DNA from: Butyrivibrio sp.
GTDB lineage: Bacteria; Bacillota; Clostridia; Lachnospirales; Lachnospiraceae
Direction of reading: 5' to 3'
NCBI GenBank assembly: GCA_015056655.1
Contig: SVFV01000010.1
Location: 54,192 to 118,191, forward strand
Length of the DNA: 64,000 nucleotides
Numbering within the stretch: position 1 is the first letter of the stretch; each line of letters opens with the position of its first letter. Made by a program: the position numbers and the translations under genes. Shown here piece after piece: positions 24,335 to 33,825 of this stretch. Under the pieces are notes generated by a model. The model saw only the letters and a program-made list of their open reading frames with translations, ran no database searches and had not been told where the DNA came from.

Positions 24335-26803
24335 ATGAACAGAGACCAGAAGGATGAGGAAACCCGAAGAAGTATACAGATCATAATTTTGATGTGTTAT
24401 AACTTGTATTCTATTGGAATTGCAATAGCTTCGATCACGCAAGGTTGGGAGCTATGGGTTATTCCTGTGCTGTTTCTTGGGTCAGCCATATCCTTTAGTC
24501 TCTACGCTTCTCAGCAGTTTGTCTATAAATTCAGAATATTCATGTATGCTGGATTTATCTCACTGGCTACGTTCTATTACGGAATCCATCTGGAAGTAAT
24601 CTATAATGTTCCACTTATCATAGTGCTTGCCATGCTTCTTTTTTCTCTTACAGAGGAAAAGGATTCTTTGCGTATTTTCCTTGGCGCCTACGCTATGATT
24701 TTCTTTTATCATGCGATACTTATGTTTTTGAAGATGGAGTCTGTCAGAGATGTAAAGTTTTCAGAAATTCTATTAAGTATTTTATCTGTTCTTTTGGCAC
24801 ACCAGGTTGCAGGATATGTGTGTGAACTGCTCATGGTATTCAGAGGGACATCTGATCAGCTCGAAGAAGAGCTCGAAACCATGAAAGCAAAATCGGAAGA
24901 TTTCATGGCTAATATTTCTCATGAGCTGAGAACTCCCATCAATGTTGTTATAGGCCTTTCAGAGATCCTTCTGAAGGATGAAAAAAGTGAAAAGAAGAGA
25001 GTAGATATTTCTTCCATCCAAAGCGCTGGTAGACGTCTCTTTGGAAGAATTGAAGATATTCTTGATTATACGGAAATTGATACAGGAAGTCTTATTTTGT
25101 CAGAGGAGGATTATAGGATTTCCTCGATTATCAACGATATAGTTACTGACCAGAGAAGCTATTCCAAGACAGGACAGCCTGAGCTCATTGTTGATATGGA
25201 TGTAAATATTCCTTCAAGAATGGTCGGTGATGCAGCCAGGATAAAGAGAATCATTAAGCATCTGGTTGTTAACGCTACTAAGTTTAATGATGAGAATGGA
25301 TGTATCTATCTGAAGGTTTTCACAAGACCTAAGGAGTATGGAGTTAATCTTTGTATCGAGGTTACAGATACAGGAATAGGAATGAGTCAGGAAGAGCTGT
25401 TCAGGGTTAAAAACGCTGCTTATCAGCTTGATTCCGGACGTAACAGAAAAGCAGAGGGTATCGGACTTGGTCTGTCTATTGTTTATGGCTTTACAGCCAA
25501 GATGGGCGGTTTTGTCATTTTAGAGAGTGAAGAGAAAAAGGGAACCTCGGTAACAGTAACAATTCCACAGAAGGTTTCTGATGCCAGACCCAGTGTTGCC
25601 ATCGAGCATAAGGAAAGCATAAACGGAGTAGTGTTTATTAAGAATAATAAGTTCGCCAGTCTTGCGATCAGAGAATACTACAACACCATGGCCTCTAATA
25701 TTTTGAAGGGCCTTGGGGTTCCAATGCAGAGAGTATCTGAATTCGAGGAACTGAAAAAGGCAATTTCCCAAACTAATATTACCCATGTCTTTATAGCTGA
25801 AGAGGAGTATTTAGAGAATAAAAAATACTTCGATTCTATTGATAATGAGATCTATGTTGTTACTGCTGTTTCACCTGATTTTAAGATTCCGAAGAACAGC
25901 AATATCGTATTTGTTAGAAAACCGGTTTACAGCCATTCGCTTGTAAGTGCACTAAACAGAAGAGTAACCTTGTGGGAGTTCGATCCATCAAGCAGTGGAA
26001 AGAAGCTGTCCTTTGAGGGGCTTAGGGCTTTGGTTGTAGATGATGAGGATATGAACCTCATGGTTGCAAAGGGTATTCTGTCCGGATATGGAATAGATGT
26101 AACCCTTGTAAGAAACGGTCTCGAAGCTGTGCATGAGTGTGAAACCAGCAAGTTTGATGTCATTTTCATGGACCACATGATGCCAGGTATGGATGGTGTT
26201 GAGGCTATGAAGCTGATAAGGAATAACCAGGGCACTGATAATAAGAGCAATATTATAGCCTTTTCAGCAAATGCTGTAAGTGGCGTAAGAGAGATGTTTA
26301 TGGAAGAGGGCTTTGATGAATTTTTGCCTAAGCCAATAGACACCTCTGAGATTGAGCGTGTTCTGAAAAAGCTTCTGCCCTCGACTATGTGGAAATATGT
26401 TGAAATCGAGGTGGAAGAGGATGCTTCTGAAGTGGCCGCTGAAGGAGATATTCCGTACATGGTTTCAATTGATACCAAGAAGGGACTTGAAGTTTGCCGC
26501 AACAATGAATCACTTTATAAGGATATGCTCATGGAGTTTGCTGGCGAAACTGATGAGATATTTGACGAACTGCAGGATTATTACGAAAAGAAAGACTGGC
26601 TTAATTACAGCATAAAGCTTAATGGTCTTAAGCTCTCTGCAAGGATTATCGGTGCAGAGGAGCTGTCTAATGAAGCAAAGGAAATAGAAAGAGCTGCCAA
26701 AGAAAAATGGGAGGCATATATTATTGCTAATCATGATGCCCTGAAGAATAAGCTGGATGATGTTTCGTCAGATATTATTAAGGCTTATGGAGGTGGTGCT
26801 TAA
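24335..26803 (+). CDS. membrane hybrid histidine kinase with receiver and degenerate Hpt
   Basis: 822 residues. ATG 24335 follows AGGGGAG; the upstream ATG at 24320 overlaps the previous gene. About six membrane helices (residues 20-165) lead to HisKA (MANISHELRTPINVVIG, His196) and an ATPase domain with NATKFND, DTGIGM and GIGLGLS. A middle region (about 420-550) has a receiver-like fold without phospho-acceptor. A true receiver follows (LRALVVDDEDMN, Asp613 in FMDHMMPGMDG). The C-terminal Hpt-like domain reads LNGLKLSARIIGAEELS, with Asn763 where the phospho-His should be. The protein can therefore autophosphorylate and load its receiver but should need an Hpt in another protein. Confidence 0.88.
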   Translation: MNRDQKDEETRRSIQIIILMCYNLYSIGIAIASITQGWELWVIPVLFLGSAISFSLYASQQFVYKFRIFMYAGFISLATFYYGIHLEVIYNVPLIIVLAMLLFSLTEEKDSLRIFLGAYAMIFFYHAILMFLKMESVRDVKFSEILLSILSVLLAHQVAGYVCELLMVFRGTSDQLEEELETMKAKSEDFMANISHELRTPINVVIGLSEILLKDEKSEKKRVDISSIQSAGRRLFGRIEDILDYTEIDTGSLILSEEDYRISSIINDIVTDQRSYSKTGQPELIVDMDVNIPSRMVGDAARIKRIIKHLVVNATKFNDENGCIYLKVFTRPKEYGVNLCIEVTDTGIGMSQEELFRVKNAAYQLDSGRNRKAEGIGLGLSIVYGFTAKMGGFVILESEEKKGTSVTVTIPQKVSDARPSVAIEHKESINGVVFIKNNKFASLAIREYYNTMASNILKGLGVPMQRVSEFEELKKAISQTNITHVFIAEEEYLENKKYFDSIDNEIYVVTAVSPDFKIPKNSNIVFVRKPVYSHSLVSALNRRVTLWEFDPSSSGKKLSFEGLRALVVDDEDMNLMVAKGILSGYGIDVTLVRNGLEAVHECETSKFDVIFMDHMMPGMDGVEAMKLIRNNQGTDNKSNIIAFSANAVSGVREMFMEEGFDEFLPKPIDTSEIERVLKKLLPSTMWKYVEIEVEEDASEVAAEGDIPYMVSIDTKKGLEVCRNNESLYKDMLMEFAGETDEIFDELQDYYEKKDWLNYSIKLNGLKLSARIIGAEELSNEAKEIERAAKEKWEAYIIANHDALKNKLDDVSSDIIKAYGGGA

Positions 26804-29469
26804 TGAAACTTGAAAAGATCTTTAAAGGGGCAGAGGACCACGATAAACCGCTGCAGGAGAGAGTTTTTGCAGTGCTGCCACTTATTGGACTTTTAGCACT
26901 GTTCCTTTTGATATTCATTGGAATTATGGTTCAGGATGATATTATAAATACCATTCTTATCACTATATGTTTTATTTTGTTCTGGATCATAGTTAAGGTT
27001 TCAAGGAAAAAAAGAAAGATTAAAGAAGGTGCTACTTTAATAGCAGCTATCCTGGTTTTGGTACTTCTTCCTGTCACATTTGTATTTGGAGGAAGTATTT
27101 ATGGTGGTGCGCCTGAATGGTTCATACTTGGCTTTGCTTACATAGGAATGACTATGGAGGGCAAAAGAAAATATATACTTCTGGGTATTGGAGCTATTAC
27201 TTCAGGAATAGCCTATTATGTCGCATATAAATTTCCCAATCTTGTACCAGTGCACACAAAAACAGCAGAGTATGCAGACTCTCTTATCAGCGTACTTCTT
27301 GTAAGCGCTATTATCACAGCAATGATCATGCTGCAGAACAGGATTTTTGCTGCTGAGAATCAGCTGATAGAGAAGCAGAAAAAGGAAATTGAAGCATTAA
27401 GTAGTACAAAGAACGAATTTTTCTCAAATGTCAGCCATGAGATTCGTACGCCCATTGATTCAATCATGGGATTTAATGAGCTTATTTTAAGAAGTGCACA
27501 AGACAGAGAAACGCTGGATAATGCTCAAAATATCAAGAGTGCCAGCAGAATGCTTATAACACTTATAAATGACCTTCTCGACCTGTCCAAGATTGAGTCT
27601 GCCCGTATGGAGATACAGCCGGTCGAATACAATACTGTAAGTATGATATCGGAAGCACTTAATATTGTGTGGGAGTTTGCCAAGGAGAAGGGACTTGAGT
27701 TCAAGGTTCAGATTGAACCGGATGTGCCGCAGCGCCTATGGGGAGATGATATCAGAATAGAGCAGATCCTCTTAAATATTATTGGTAACGCTATCAAATA
27801 TACGGAAAAAGGTAGCGTCACATTTAAGGTTCAGTGTAGAAGGCATGATGATAGAAGCTGTGACATGATCTTTTCTGTAACAGATACCGGTATTGGTATT
27901 AAGAGAGAAAGACTTAATCAGATTTTTGATGAGTTTGTCCGCGTGGGTGGAAGTGAGACCAAAAATGAGATAGGTACAGGTCTTGGTCTGTCAATTGCCA
28001 AGCAGCTCACAGAACAGATGAATGGTGAGATAAAGGTAAACAGTATCTATACCAAGGGGTCAACCTTTGTAATTACTATTCCTCAGGGAATTAGAAAGGA
28101 AGATTCTGTTGGAATAGTTGACATCCAGACTCTTAGATCACATGAAGAAGCAGCTGTTTACAGGCAGAGCTTTGAGGCACCCGGTGCCAGAATTCTTATT
28201 GTTGATGATAATTCGTTGAACAGGAAAGCTACAGTTAAGCTTCTTCGTGATACCAAGATAATCATTGATCAGGAAAAGAGTGGACAGGGTTGTCTTGAAA
28301 GATGTGCCAATACTCATTATGACTGTATTTTCCTTGATCAGGAAATGCCGGAAATGGATGGTATCGAGTGCATAAGGCAGATCAGAAGCCAGGTTGGAGG
28401 ACTCAGTAGAGAGACTCCCATAGTAGTTATTACTGCATTTTCATCGCCTGATGATAGAAACAGATTCCGTATGGCGGGCTTTGATGGTTATCTGCCAAAG
28501 CCTGTTAGTGGAGAAATGCTGGAGAATACGCTTCTTAGACTTTTACCTGCTGAACGTGTTCACAGAACAAGTGAAGAGGATCAGGGGCTTGAGGTTATCA
28601 AGAAGGAAAAGGAAAAGATTCCGATTCTTATTACTACAGAAAGTGCATGTGATCTTCCCAAGGAACTACTCGATAAGATGGGAATACCAATTGTTCATTT
28701 CTATATTAAGAATAAGAATGGTTCCTTTATTGATGATGTTGAAGTTGATACAGAAGGAATACTTAAATATATGGCTAAGGATGGAGGCTATGATATGTCT
28801 CCTGATACGCCTACTGTTGATGATTTTGAGAAATTCTTTGCAGAGCACCTTGTTGAAGCTGAGAATATTATCCATATCTCAATGTCCTCTAAGGCATCAG
28901 GGGCTTTCTGGTGCTCATCAGAGGCTGCTAAGGCCTTCGATAATGTAACAATAATAGATTCTGAGAGCCTGTCTTGCGGCATGGGACAGCTTGTTCTTGA
29001 AGCCCACAGACTCGTTGAGGCGGGAGCATCAGTGCTTGAGTGCGTTGAAAAGCTCAATATTGCTAAAAAGCATGTGCATATAAGCTATTTTGTAAATGAT
29101 ATGGAATATATCATCCGTCTTGGAAGGGCTAAGAGAAGAGTAAAAGGTATTGGAAGGATATTTATGTTAAGACCTTCCATTACATTTAAGGATGGAAGAG
29201 GAACTCTTATGCGAATGTTGGTGGGATCAATTGAATTCGCAAAGAAAAAATATGTCAATGCTGCGCTTTCAAACAGTAAGGAGATAGATAAATCCAGAGT
29301 ATTTATTATTCATACCGGACTTCAGGTTTCTGAATTAGAAGATATTTCCAGGTGGGTTCAGGATTTAGTTCCTTTTGAAGAGGTTATCATACAAAAGGAA
29401 TCTGCAGCTATGGCTGCTATCCATGGCCCTGGAGCTTTTGGTATTTCATTTATGTACAACGAGGAATAA
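26803..29469 (+). CDS. hybrid histidine kinase-receiver fused to a DegV domain
   Basis: 888 residues, start overlapping the previous stop by one base, with GGAGG upstream. Six or so membrane helices (20-185) are followed by HisKA (FFSNVSHEIRTPIDSIMG, His near 211), an ATPase domain (NIIGNAIKY, DTGIGI, GTGLGLS) and a receiver (ILIVDDNSLN; Asp512 in FLDQEMPEMDG). From about residue 606 a full DegV domain follows: ILITTESACDLP, SPDTPTVDDF, ISMSSKASGAFWCSS, IDSESLSCGMGQ, LRPSITFKDG and the HGPGAFGISF end. DegV proteins bind fatty acids and serve fatty-acid kinase. The frame is unbroken, so this is a real fusion. It may let a lipid ligand tune the kinase. Confidence 0.9.
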   Translation: MKLEKIFKGAEDHDKPLQERVFAVLPLIGLLALFLLIFIGIMVQDDIINTILITICFILFWIIVKVSRKKRKIKEGATLIAAILVLVLLPVTFVFGGSIYGGAPEWFILGFAYIGMTMEGKRKYILLGIGAITSGIAYYVAYKFPNLVPVHTKTAEYADSLISVLLVSAIITAMIMLQNRIFAAENQLIEKQKKEIEALSSTKNEFFSNVSHEIRTPIDSIMGFNELILRSAQDRETLDNAQNIKSASRMLITLINDLLDLSKIESARMEIQPVEYNTVSMISEALNIVWEFAKEKGLEFKVQIEPDVPQRLWGDDIRIEQILLNIIGNAIKYTEKGSVTFKVQCRRHDDRSCDMIFSVTDTGIGIKRERLNQIFDEFVRVGGSETKNEIGTGLGLSIAKQLTEQMNGEIKVNSIYTKGSTFVITIPQGIRKEDSVGIVDIQTLRSHEEAAVYRQSFEAPGARILIVDDNSLNRKATVKLLRDTKIIIDQEKSGQGCLERCANTHYDCIFLDQEMPEMDGIECIRQIRSQVGGLSRETPIVVITAFSSPDDRNRFRMAGFDGYLPKPVSGEMLENTLLRLLPAERVHRTSEEDQGLEVIKKEKEKIPILITTESACDLPKELLDKMGIPIVHFYIKNKNGSFIDDVEVDTEGILKYMAKDGGYDMSPDTPTVDDFEKFFAEHLVEAENIIHISMSSKASGAFWCSSEAAKAFDNVTIIDSESLSCGMGQLVLEAHRLVEAGASVLECVEKLNIAKKHVHISYFVNDMEYIIRLGRAKRRVKGIGRIFMLRPSITFKDGRGTLMRMLVGSIEFAKKKYVNAALSNSKEIDKSRVFIIHTGLQVSELEDISRWVQDLVPFEEVIIQKESAAMAAIHGPGAFGISFMYNEE

Positions 29470-29472
29470 AGC

Positions 29473-30213
29473 ATGGGACCGGGGAAGGCACTAATTGTGG
29501 ATGATGCGGAAATGAATGCGGCCCTTTTGGCTGAGCTTATTGCAGCCTTTGATATTCCGTCAGATATCGCTTATGACGGAAAAGAGGCTTTGGATTTTTT
29601 GCGCGAAAATAAGTATTCAATCGTATTCATGGATCACCTTATGCCGGTCATGGATGGAATGGAAGCAATGGCAGTCATCAAAAAGGATGACCTTGCAGGC
29701 GGTGCTCCGGTTATCATGATCACTGCAAATGATGCTGTGAGCGATAAAAACATGTACTTTGAAGCAGGCTTTTCTGATTATATGAAAAAGCCCTTTTCTG
29801 GTGAAGAAATAAAGCACATGCTTATAAAGTATAATGTTATAAAAGATGAGACTGAGGATGAGTGGAAAACCTTCTCAGAACGCTTTAAATTCATTGAGAC
29901 AGAGGGACCAAAGCGCTATTGTCTGCAGGATACTTCACTTTATATTCAGCTATTGCGTGAGTATGCAAAAAGCGATATTCTTGTGAGGTTGGAGCGCGCT
30001 TTAGAGGATGAAGAAAACGGTGAAGTAAGATACCTTCTTAGAAACATAAAAAATAATGCAAGACTTGTTGGGGCAATAGAGCTTGCAAATAAGGCACATG
30101 ATGCAGAAAAACTTTTCGATGATTCTTTTGGGGAAGAATTTTTGGAAAGCTGTGAAGTGCTGAAAAAAGCGCAAAAAAAGATATTTTCACGACTCACAAA
30201 GGCTGCTTTGTAG
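29473..30213 (+). CDS. response regulator with a degenerate Hpt domain
   Basis: 246 residues, ATG 3 bp after the DegV-fusion gene, with GAGG upstream. The receiver (ALIVDDAEMNAALL) keeps phospho-Asp54 in FMDHLMPVMDG, the Thr/Ala of MITAND and the Lys of YMKKPFSGEE. The C-terminal part aligns with the Hpt domains of the two kinases upstream (LLRNIKNNARLVGAIELANKA), but Arg190 replaces the phospho-His. It may act as a phosphate sink or a binding partner. It ends the signalling run before the purine operon. Confidence 0.83.
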   Translation: MGPGKALIVDDAEMNAALLAELIAAFDIPSDIAYDGKEALDFLRENKYSIVFMDHLMPVMDGMEAMAVIKKDDLAGGAPVIMITANDAVSDKNMYFEAGFSDYMKKPFSGEEIKHMLIKYNVIKDETEDEWKTFSERFKFIETEGPKRYCLQDTSLYIQLLREYAKSDILVRLERALEDEENGEVRYLLRNIKNNARLVGAIELANKAHDAEKLFDDSFGEEFLESCEVLKKAQKKIFSRLTKAAL

Positions 30214-30216
30214 TGG

Positions 30217-30246
30217 TTGAAAAAATACCATATATTGTGGTATAAA
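30217..30246 (+). promoter_or_regulatory. promoter of the purEMND operon
   Basis: TTGAAA (30217-30222), 18 bp, TATAAA (30241-30246). A small hairpin (TACCA-N7-TGGTA, 30227-30243) lies between and over the -10 box and could be an operator. The leader is too short for a purine riboswitch. Confidence 0.6.
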
Positions 30247-30289
30247 AGGTATCGAAAGATAAACCAGGTCACAACAACAGGAGGAGAAA

Positions 30290-30790
30290 ATGGCACAGGT
30301 TGGGATTGTTATGGGGTCTGATTCAGATATGCCTGTTATGTCTAAGGCAGCCGAGATTCTTGATCAGCTCGGGATTTCCTATGAAATGAACATTATATCG
30401 GCACATCGTGAGCCGGATGAATTTTTTAACTATGCAAAGAGCGCAGAGGATAAGGGCTTTAAGGTAATTATCGCCGGAGCAGGCATGGCTGCTCACCTTC
30501 CTGGTATGTGCGCTGCTATTTTCCCCATGCCAGTTATTGGAATTCCTATGCACACCACTTCACTTGGTGGTAGGGATTCATTATACAGCATCGTACAGAT
30601 GCCTACCGGTATTCCGGTTGCTACAGTTGCCATCGGCGGAGGAGCTAACGCAGGACTTCTTGCTGCGAAAATTCTTGCCACATCGGATAGTGAGCTCCTT
30701 AAAAAACTCAAGGATTATTCAAATGGACTGAAGGAAGCAGTCATCAAAAAAGATGAACATTTACAAGAGGTAGGTTACAAAAACTACTGA
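30290..30790 (+). CDS. purE: N5-carboxyaminoimidazole ribonucleotide mutase
   Basis: 166 residues, ATG 30290 after AGGAGGAG. It interconverts N5-CAIR and CAIR in purine synthesis. MGSDSDMPVM and ISAHREPDE are the substrate-binding and catalytic-His blocks, followed by AGMAAHLPGM and GGGANAGLLAAKIL. Length is normal for class I PurE. It is the first gene of purE-purM-purN-purD; purK is not in this window. Confidence 0.94.
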   Translation: MAQVGIVMGSDSDMPVMSKAAEILDQLGISYEMNIISAHREPDEFFNYAKSAEDKGFKVIIAGAGMAAHLPGMCAAIFPMPVIGIPMHTTSLGGRDSLYSIVQMPTGIPVATVAIGGGANAGLLAAKILATSDSELLKKLKDYSNGLKEAVIKKDEHLQEVGYKNY

Positions 30791-30844
30791 TTATATATGT
30801 TACAGGCAATAAAGATATATTTAAAGAAGCGAGCGGAGGAGAAC

Positions 30845-31879
30845 ATGTCAGAACTTAACTACAAAAATGCGGGGGTAGATATCGAGGCTGGTTACAAGTC
30901 TGTCGATATGATTAAGGGATTTGTAAAGGAGACCATGAGACCTGAGGTCTTGGGCGGTCTTGGCGGTTTTTCAGGAGCATTTTCCCTGGCAAACATTAAG
31001 AATATGAAGGATCCTGTACTTCTTTCAGGAACAGATGGTGTAGGGACCAAGATCAAACTGGCATTTTTGCTGGATAAGCATGACACAATCGGAATTGATG
31101 CCGTTGCTATGTGCGTTAATGATGTAATCTGTGCAGGCGGCGAGCCGTTGTTCTTCCTTGATTACATTGCTTGTGGAAAGAATTATCCTGAGAAGATTGC
31201 TCAGATCGTAAAGGGCGTGGCTGAGGGCTGCAAGCAGTCAGAGTGCGCACTTATCGGTGGTGAAACAGCTGAGCATCCCGGACTTATGCCTGAGGATGAG
31301 TATGATCTTGCAGGTTTTGCTGTAGGTGTTGTTGACAGAGAGGATATGATTGATGGAAGCAACATCAAGGCTGGTGATACACTTATCGGCGTTGCTAGTA
31401 GCGGTGTTCACAGCAATGGATTTTCACTTGTTCGCAAGGTTTTTGAGATGACAAAGGAAAGCCTTGAGACTTATTACGACGAGCTTGGATGTACACTTGG
31501 TGAGGCACTTCTTGCTCCTACAAGAATTTATGTAAAGATGCTTAAGAGCATAAAGAATGCCGGAGTTACAGTTAAGGGCTGCAGCCATATTACTGGTGGT
31601 GGTTTCTATGAGAATATTCCGAGAATGCTTCCTGATGGAACAAGAGCTGTTATCAAAAAGGATAGCTACGAACTTCCTGCATTATTTAAACTTATGCAGA
31701 AAAAAGGAAATCTTGATGAAGATATGATGTATAATACTTATAACATGGGTCTTGGAATGGTTCTTGCCGTAGATCCTGCTGACGCAGATCGCACCATGGA
31801 AGCTATCAGAGCAGCTGGTGAGGCGTGCTACGTAGTAGGTAGCGTAGAAGCAGGAGAAAAGGGAGTTACATTATGCTAA
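30845..31879 (+). CDS. purM: phosphoribosylformylglycinamidine cyclo-ligase
   Basis: 344 residues. ATG 30845 follows GCGGAGGAG; an in-frame ATG at 30797 has no site. It makes AIR from FGAM with ATP. Family blocks seen include [62 protein letters not shown] and [15 protein letters not shown]. The end overlaps purN by 7 bp. Confidence 0.95.
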   Translation: MSELNYKNAGVDIEAGYKSVDMIKGFVKETMRPEVLGGLGGFSGAFSLANIKNMKDPVLLSGTDGVGTKIKLAFLLDKHDTIGIDAVAMCVNDVICAGGEPLFFLDYIACGKNYPEKIAQIVKGVAEGCKQSECALIGGETAEHPGLMPEDEYDLAGFAVGVVDREDMIDGSNIKAGDTLIGVASSGVHSNGFSLVRKVFEMTKESLETYYDELGCTLGEALLAPTRIYVKMLKSIKNAGVTVKGCSHITGGGFYENIPRMLPDGTRAVIKKDSYELPALFKLMQKKGNLDEDMMYNTYNMGLGMVLAVDPADADRTMEAIRAAGEACYVVGSVEAGEKGVTLC

Positions 31880-32514
31880 ATATAGCAGTACTTGTATCCG
31901 GTGGTGGAACTAATCTTCAGGCTATAATAGATGCCATAGAAAATGGTACAGTTACTAACACCAGAATCAGTATGGTCTACAGTAATAATCGAAATGCTTT
32001 TGCACTCGAGAGAGCGAAAAAGCATGGGATCAAGACTGAAGTTCTGGTACCTAAGGAATTTGAGAACAGAGATGCTTTTAATGAAGCATTTTATGAGCTT
32101 TTAATTAAAGAGAATCCGGATCTTATAGTTCTTGCGGGATGCCTTGTGGTTATTCCGGAGAAAATAGTAAAGGCCTTTAAGGGCAGGATAATAAACATCC
32201 ATCCTTCACTTATTCCTTCATTTTGTGGAACAGGCTTTTACGGGCTTAAGGTTCATGAGGAGGCCCTGAAAAGGGGAGTCAGAGTTTCCGGAGCTACAGT
32301 TCATTTTGTAGACGAGGGCACTGACACAGGACCGATCATTTTCCAGAAAGCGGTTTATATCAGACCGGATGATACAGCGAAAACACTCCAGCAGCGCATT
32401 ATGGAGCAGGCTGAGTGGAAGATTCTTCCTAAGGCAATTGATTTAATTGCAAATGGGAAGATCAGCATAAAGGACAACATTGTTGAGATTGAGGATTACG
32501 ATCCGGAATTTTAG
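31873..32514 (+). CDS. purN: phosphoribosylglycinamide formyltransferase
   Basis: 213 residues. Its start lies inside the last codons of purM, implying translational coupling. It transfers a formyl group from 10-formyl-THF to [20 protein letters not shown] binds the phosphate, and the catalytic Asn-His-Asp set appears as [12 protein letters not shown] and [13 protein letters not shown]. Length is typical. purD follows after 9 bp. Confidence 0.94.
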   Translation: MLNIAVLVSGGGTNLQAIIDAIENGTVTNTRISMVYSNNRNAFALERAKKHGIKTEVLVPKEFENRDAFNEAFYELLIKENPDLIVLAGCLVVIPEKIVKAFKGRIINIHPSLIPSFCGTGFYGLKVHEEALKRGVRVSGATVHFVDEGTDTGPIIFQKAVYIRPDDTAKTLQQRIMEQAEWKILPKAIDLIANGKISIKDNIVEIEDYDPEF

Positions 32515-32523
32515 GAGCAGGGT

Positions 32524-33798
32524 ATGAAAGTATTAATAGTTGGTGGAGGCGGAAGAGAGCACGCTATCGCGGAAGCTGTCTCTAGAAGCAAGCGTGTGGA
32601 TAAGCTCTACTGCGCACCAGGCAATGCCGGAATTGCGTCTCTTGCCGAGTGCGTTCCGATTACTCCCATGGAATTTGACAAACTGGTTGATTTTGCAAAA
32701 ACAAATGAAATCGACCTCACAATTATTGGAATGGATGATCCGCTTGTTGGTGGAATCGTAGATGCATTTGAGGCTGAGGGTCTTAGAGTATTTGGCCCCA
32801 GGAAAAATGCAGCTATCCTTGAGGGAAGTAAGGCTTTTTCAAAGGATCTTATGAAAAAGTATAACATCCCTACAGCAGCGTATGAAACCTTTGATAATCC
32901 GGAGAATGCGCTTAAGTACCTTGCTGATGCCAAATATCCTATTGTTTTGAAGGCTGACGGACTTGCTCTTGGTAAGGGTGTTCTGATCTGCGAGACCAAA
33001 GAGGATGCTGAGGCCGGTGTTCGCGAGATCATGCAGGATAAGAAGTTTGGTGATGCCGGAAAGAAGATGGTCGTTGAGGAGTTTATGACAGGCCGCGAGG
33101 TTTCAGTTCTTTCTTTTGTTGATGGCAAGACCATTAAGCTTATGAGCTCAGCTCAGGATCATAAGAGAGCTGGTGATGGTGATACAGGACTTAATACCGG
33201 TGGTATGGGTAACTTTTCACCCAGCCCCTTCTATACTGAGGAAGTTGATAAGTTTTGCAAGGAGCATATCTATCAGAGAACAGTTGATGCTATGCGTTCA
33301 GAGGGCAGAGAGTTTAAGGGAGTTATCTTCTTTGGACTTATGCTTACAGAGGATGGTCCTAAGGTTCTTGAGTATAATGCGAGATTTGGAGATCCTGAAG
33401 CACAGGTTGTGCTCCCCAGACTTCAGACAGATATGATCGATGTCTGCGAGGCTGTTATTGATGGTACTCTTGACAAAATTGATCTTAAGTTCGAAGATAA
33501 GGCAGCAGTTTGCGTGGTTCTCGCATCTGATGGTTACCCCGTAAAATACGAGAAGGGTAAGGAAATCAAAGGCCTTGAGAACTTCGAGGGTAAGGATGGC
33601 TACTATTGCTTCCATGCCGGATCAAAGTTTGATGAGAACGGCAAAATCGTAACTAACGGTGGTAGAGTACTTGGTATCACAGCCAAAGGGGATACTCTCT
33701 CTGAGGCTAGAAAGAAAGCCTACGAAGCAACCGAGTGGGTTACATTTGATAATAAGTACATGCGTCATGATATAGGAAAGGCAATAGATGAAGCCTGA
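32524..33798 (+). CDS. purD: phosphoribosylamine-glycine ligase
   Basis: 424 residues, ATG 32524 after GGAGCAGGG. It joins phosphoribosylamine and glycine with ATP. The ATP-grasp fold is visible: VLIVGGGGREHAIAEAV, LKADGLALGKGV, DHKRAGDGDTGLNTGGMG and EYNARFGDPEAQV. Full length for the family. It closes the purine operon. The SH3b gene starts 27 bp later with its own strong ribosome site. Confidence 0.95.
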   Translation: MKVLIVGGGGREHAIAEAVSRSKRVDKLYCAPGNAGIASLAECVPITPMEFDKLVDFAKTNEIDLTIIGMDDPLVGGIVDAFEAEGLRVFGPRKNAAILEGSKAFSKDLMKKYNIPTAAYETFDNPENALKYLADAKYPIVLKADGLALGKGVLICETKEDAEAGVREIMQDKKFGDAGKKMVVEEFMTGREVSVLSFVDGKTIKLMSSAQDHKRAGDGDTGLNTGGMGNFSPSPFYTEEVDKFCKEHIYQRTVDAMRSEGREFKGVIFFGLMLTEDGPKVLEYNARFGDPEAQVVLPRLQTDMIDVCEAVIDGTLDKIDLKFEDKAAVCVVLASDGYPVKYEKGKEIKGLENFEGKDGYYCFHAGSKFDENGKIVTNGGRVLGITAKGDTLSEARKKAYEATEWVTFDNKYMRHDIGKAIDEA

Positions 33799-33825
33799 CA
33801 TCATTGAAGCAGTAGGAGGGAAGGT

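Noticed and set aside
25927..26505. A 192-codon open frame on the minus strand inside the second hybrid kinase.
   Set aside because: Same reason: antisense to a conserved receiver domain, with no start signals.
28451..28948. A 165-codon frame in another plus frame across the start of the DegV domain, which might suggest a frameshift.
   Set aside because: The kinase frame itself is open and carries all DegV motifs; the other frame gives no sensible protein.
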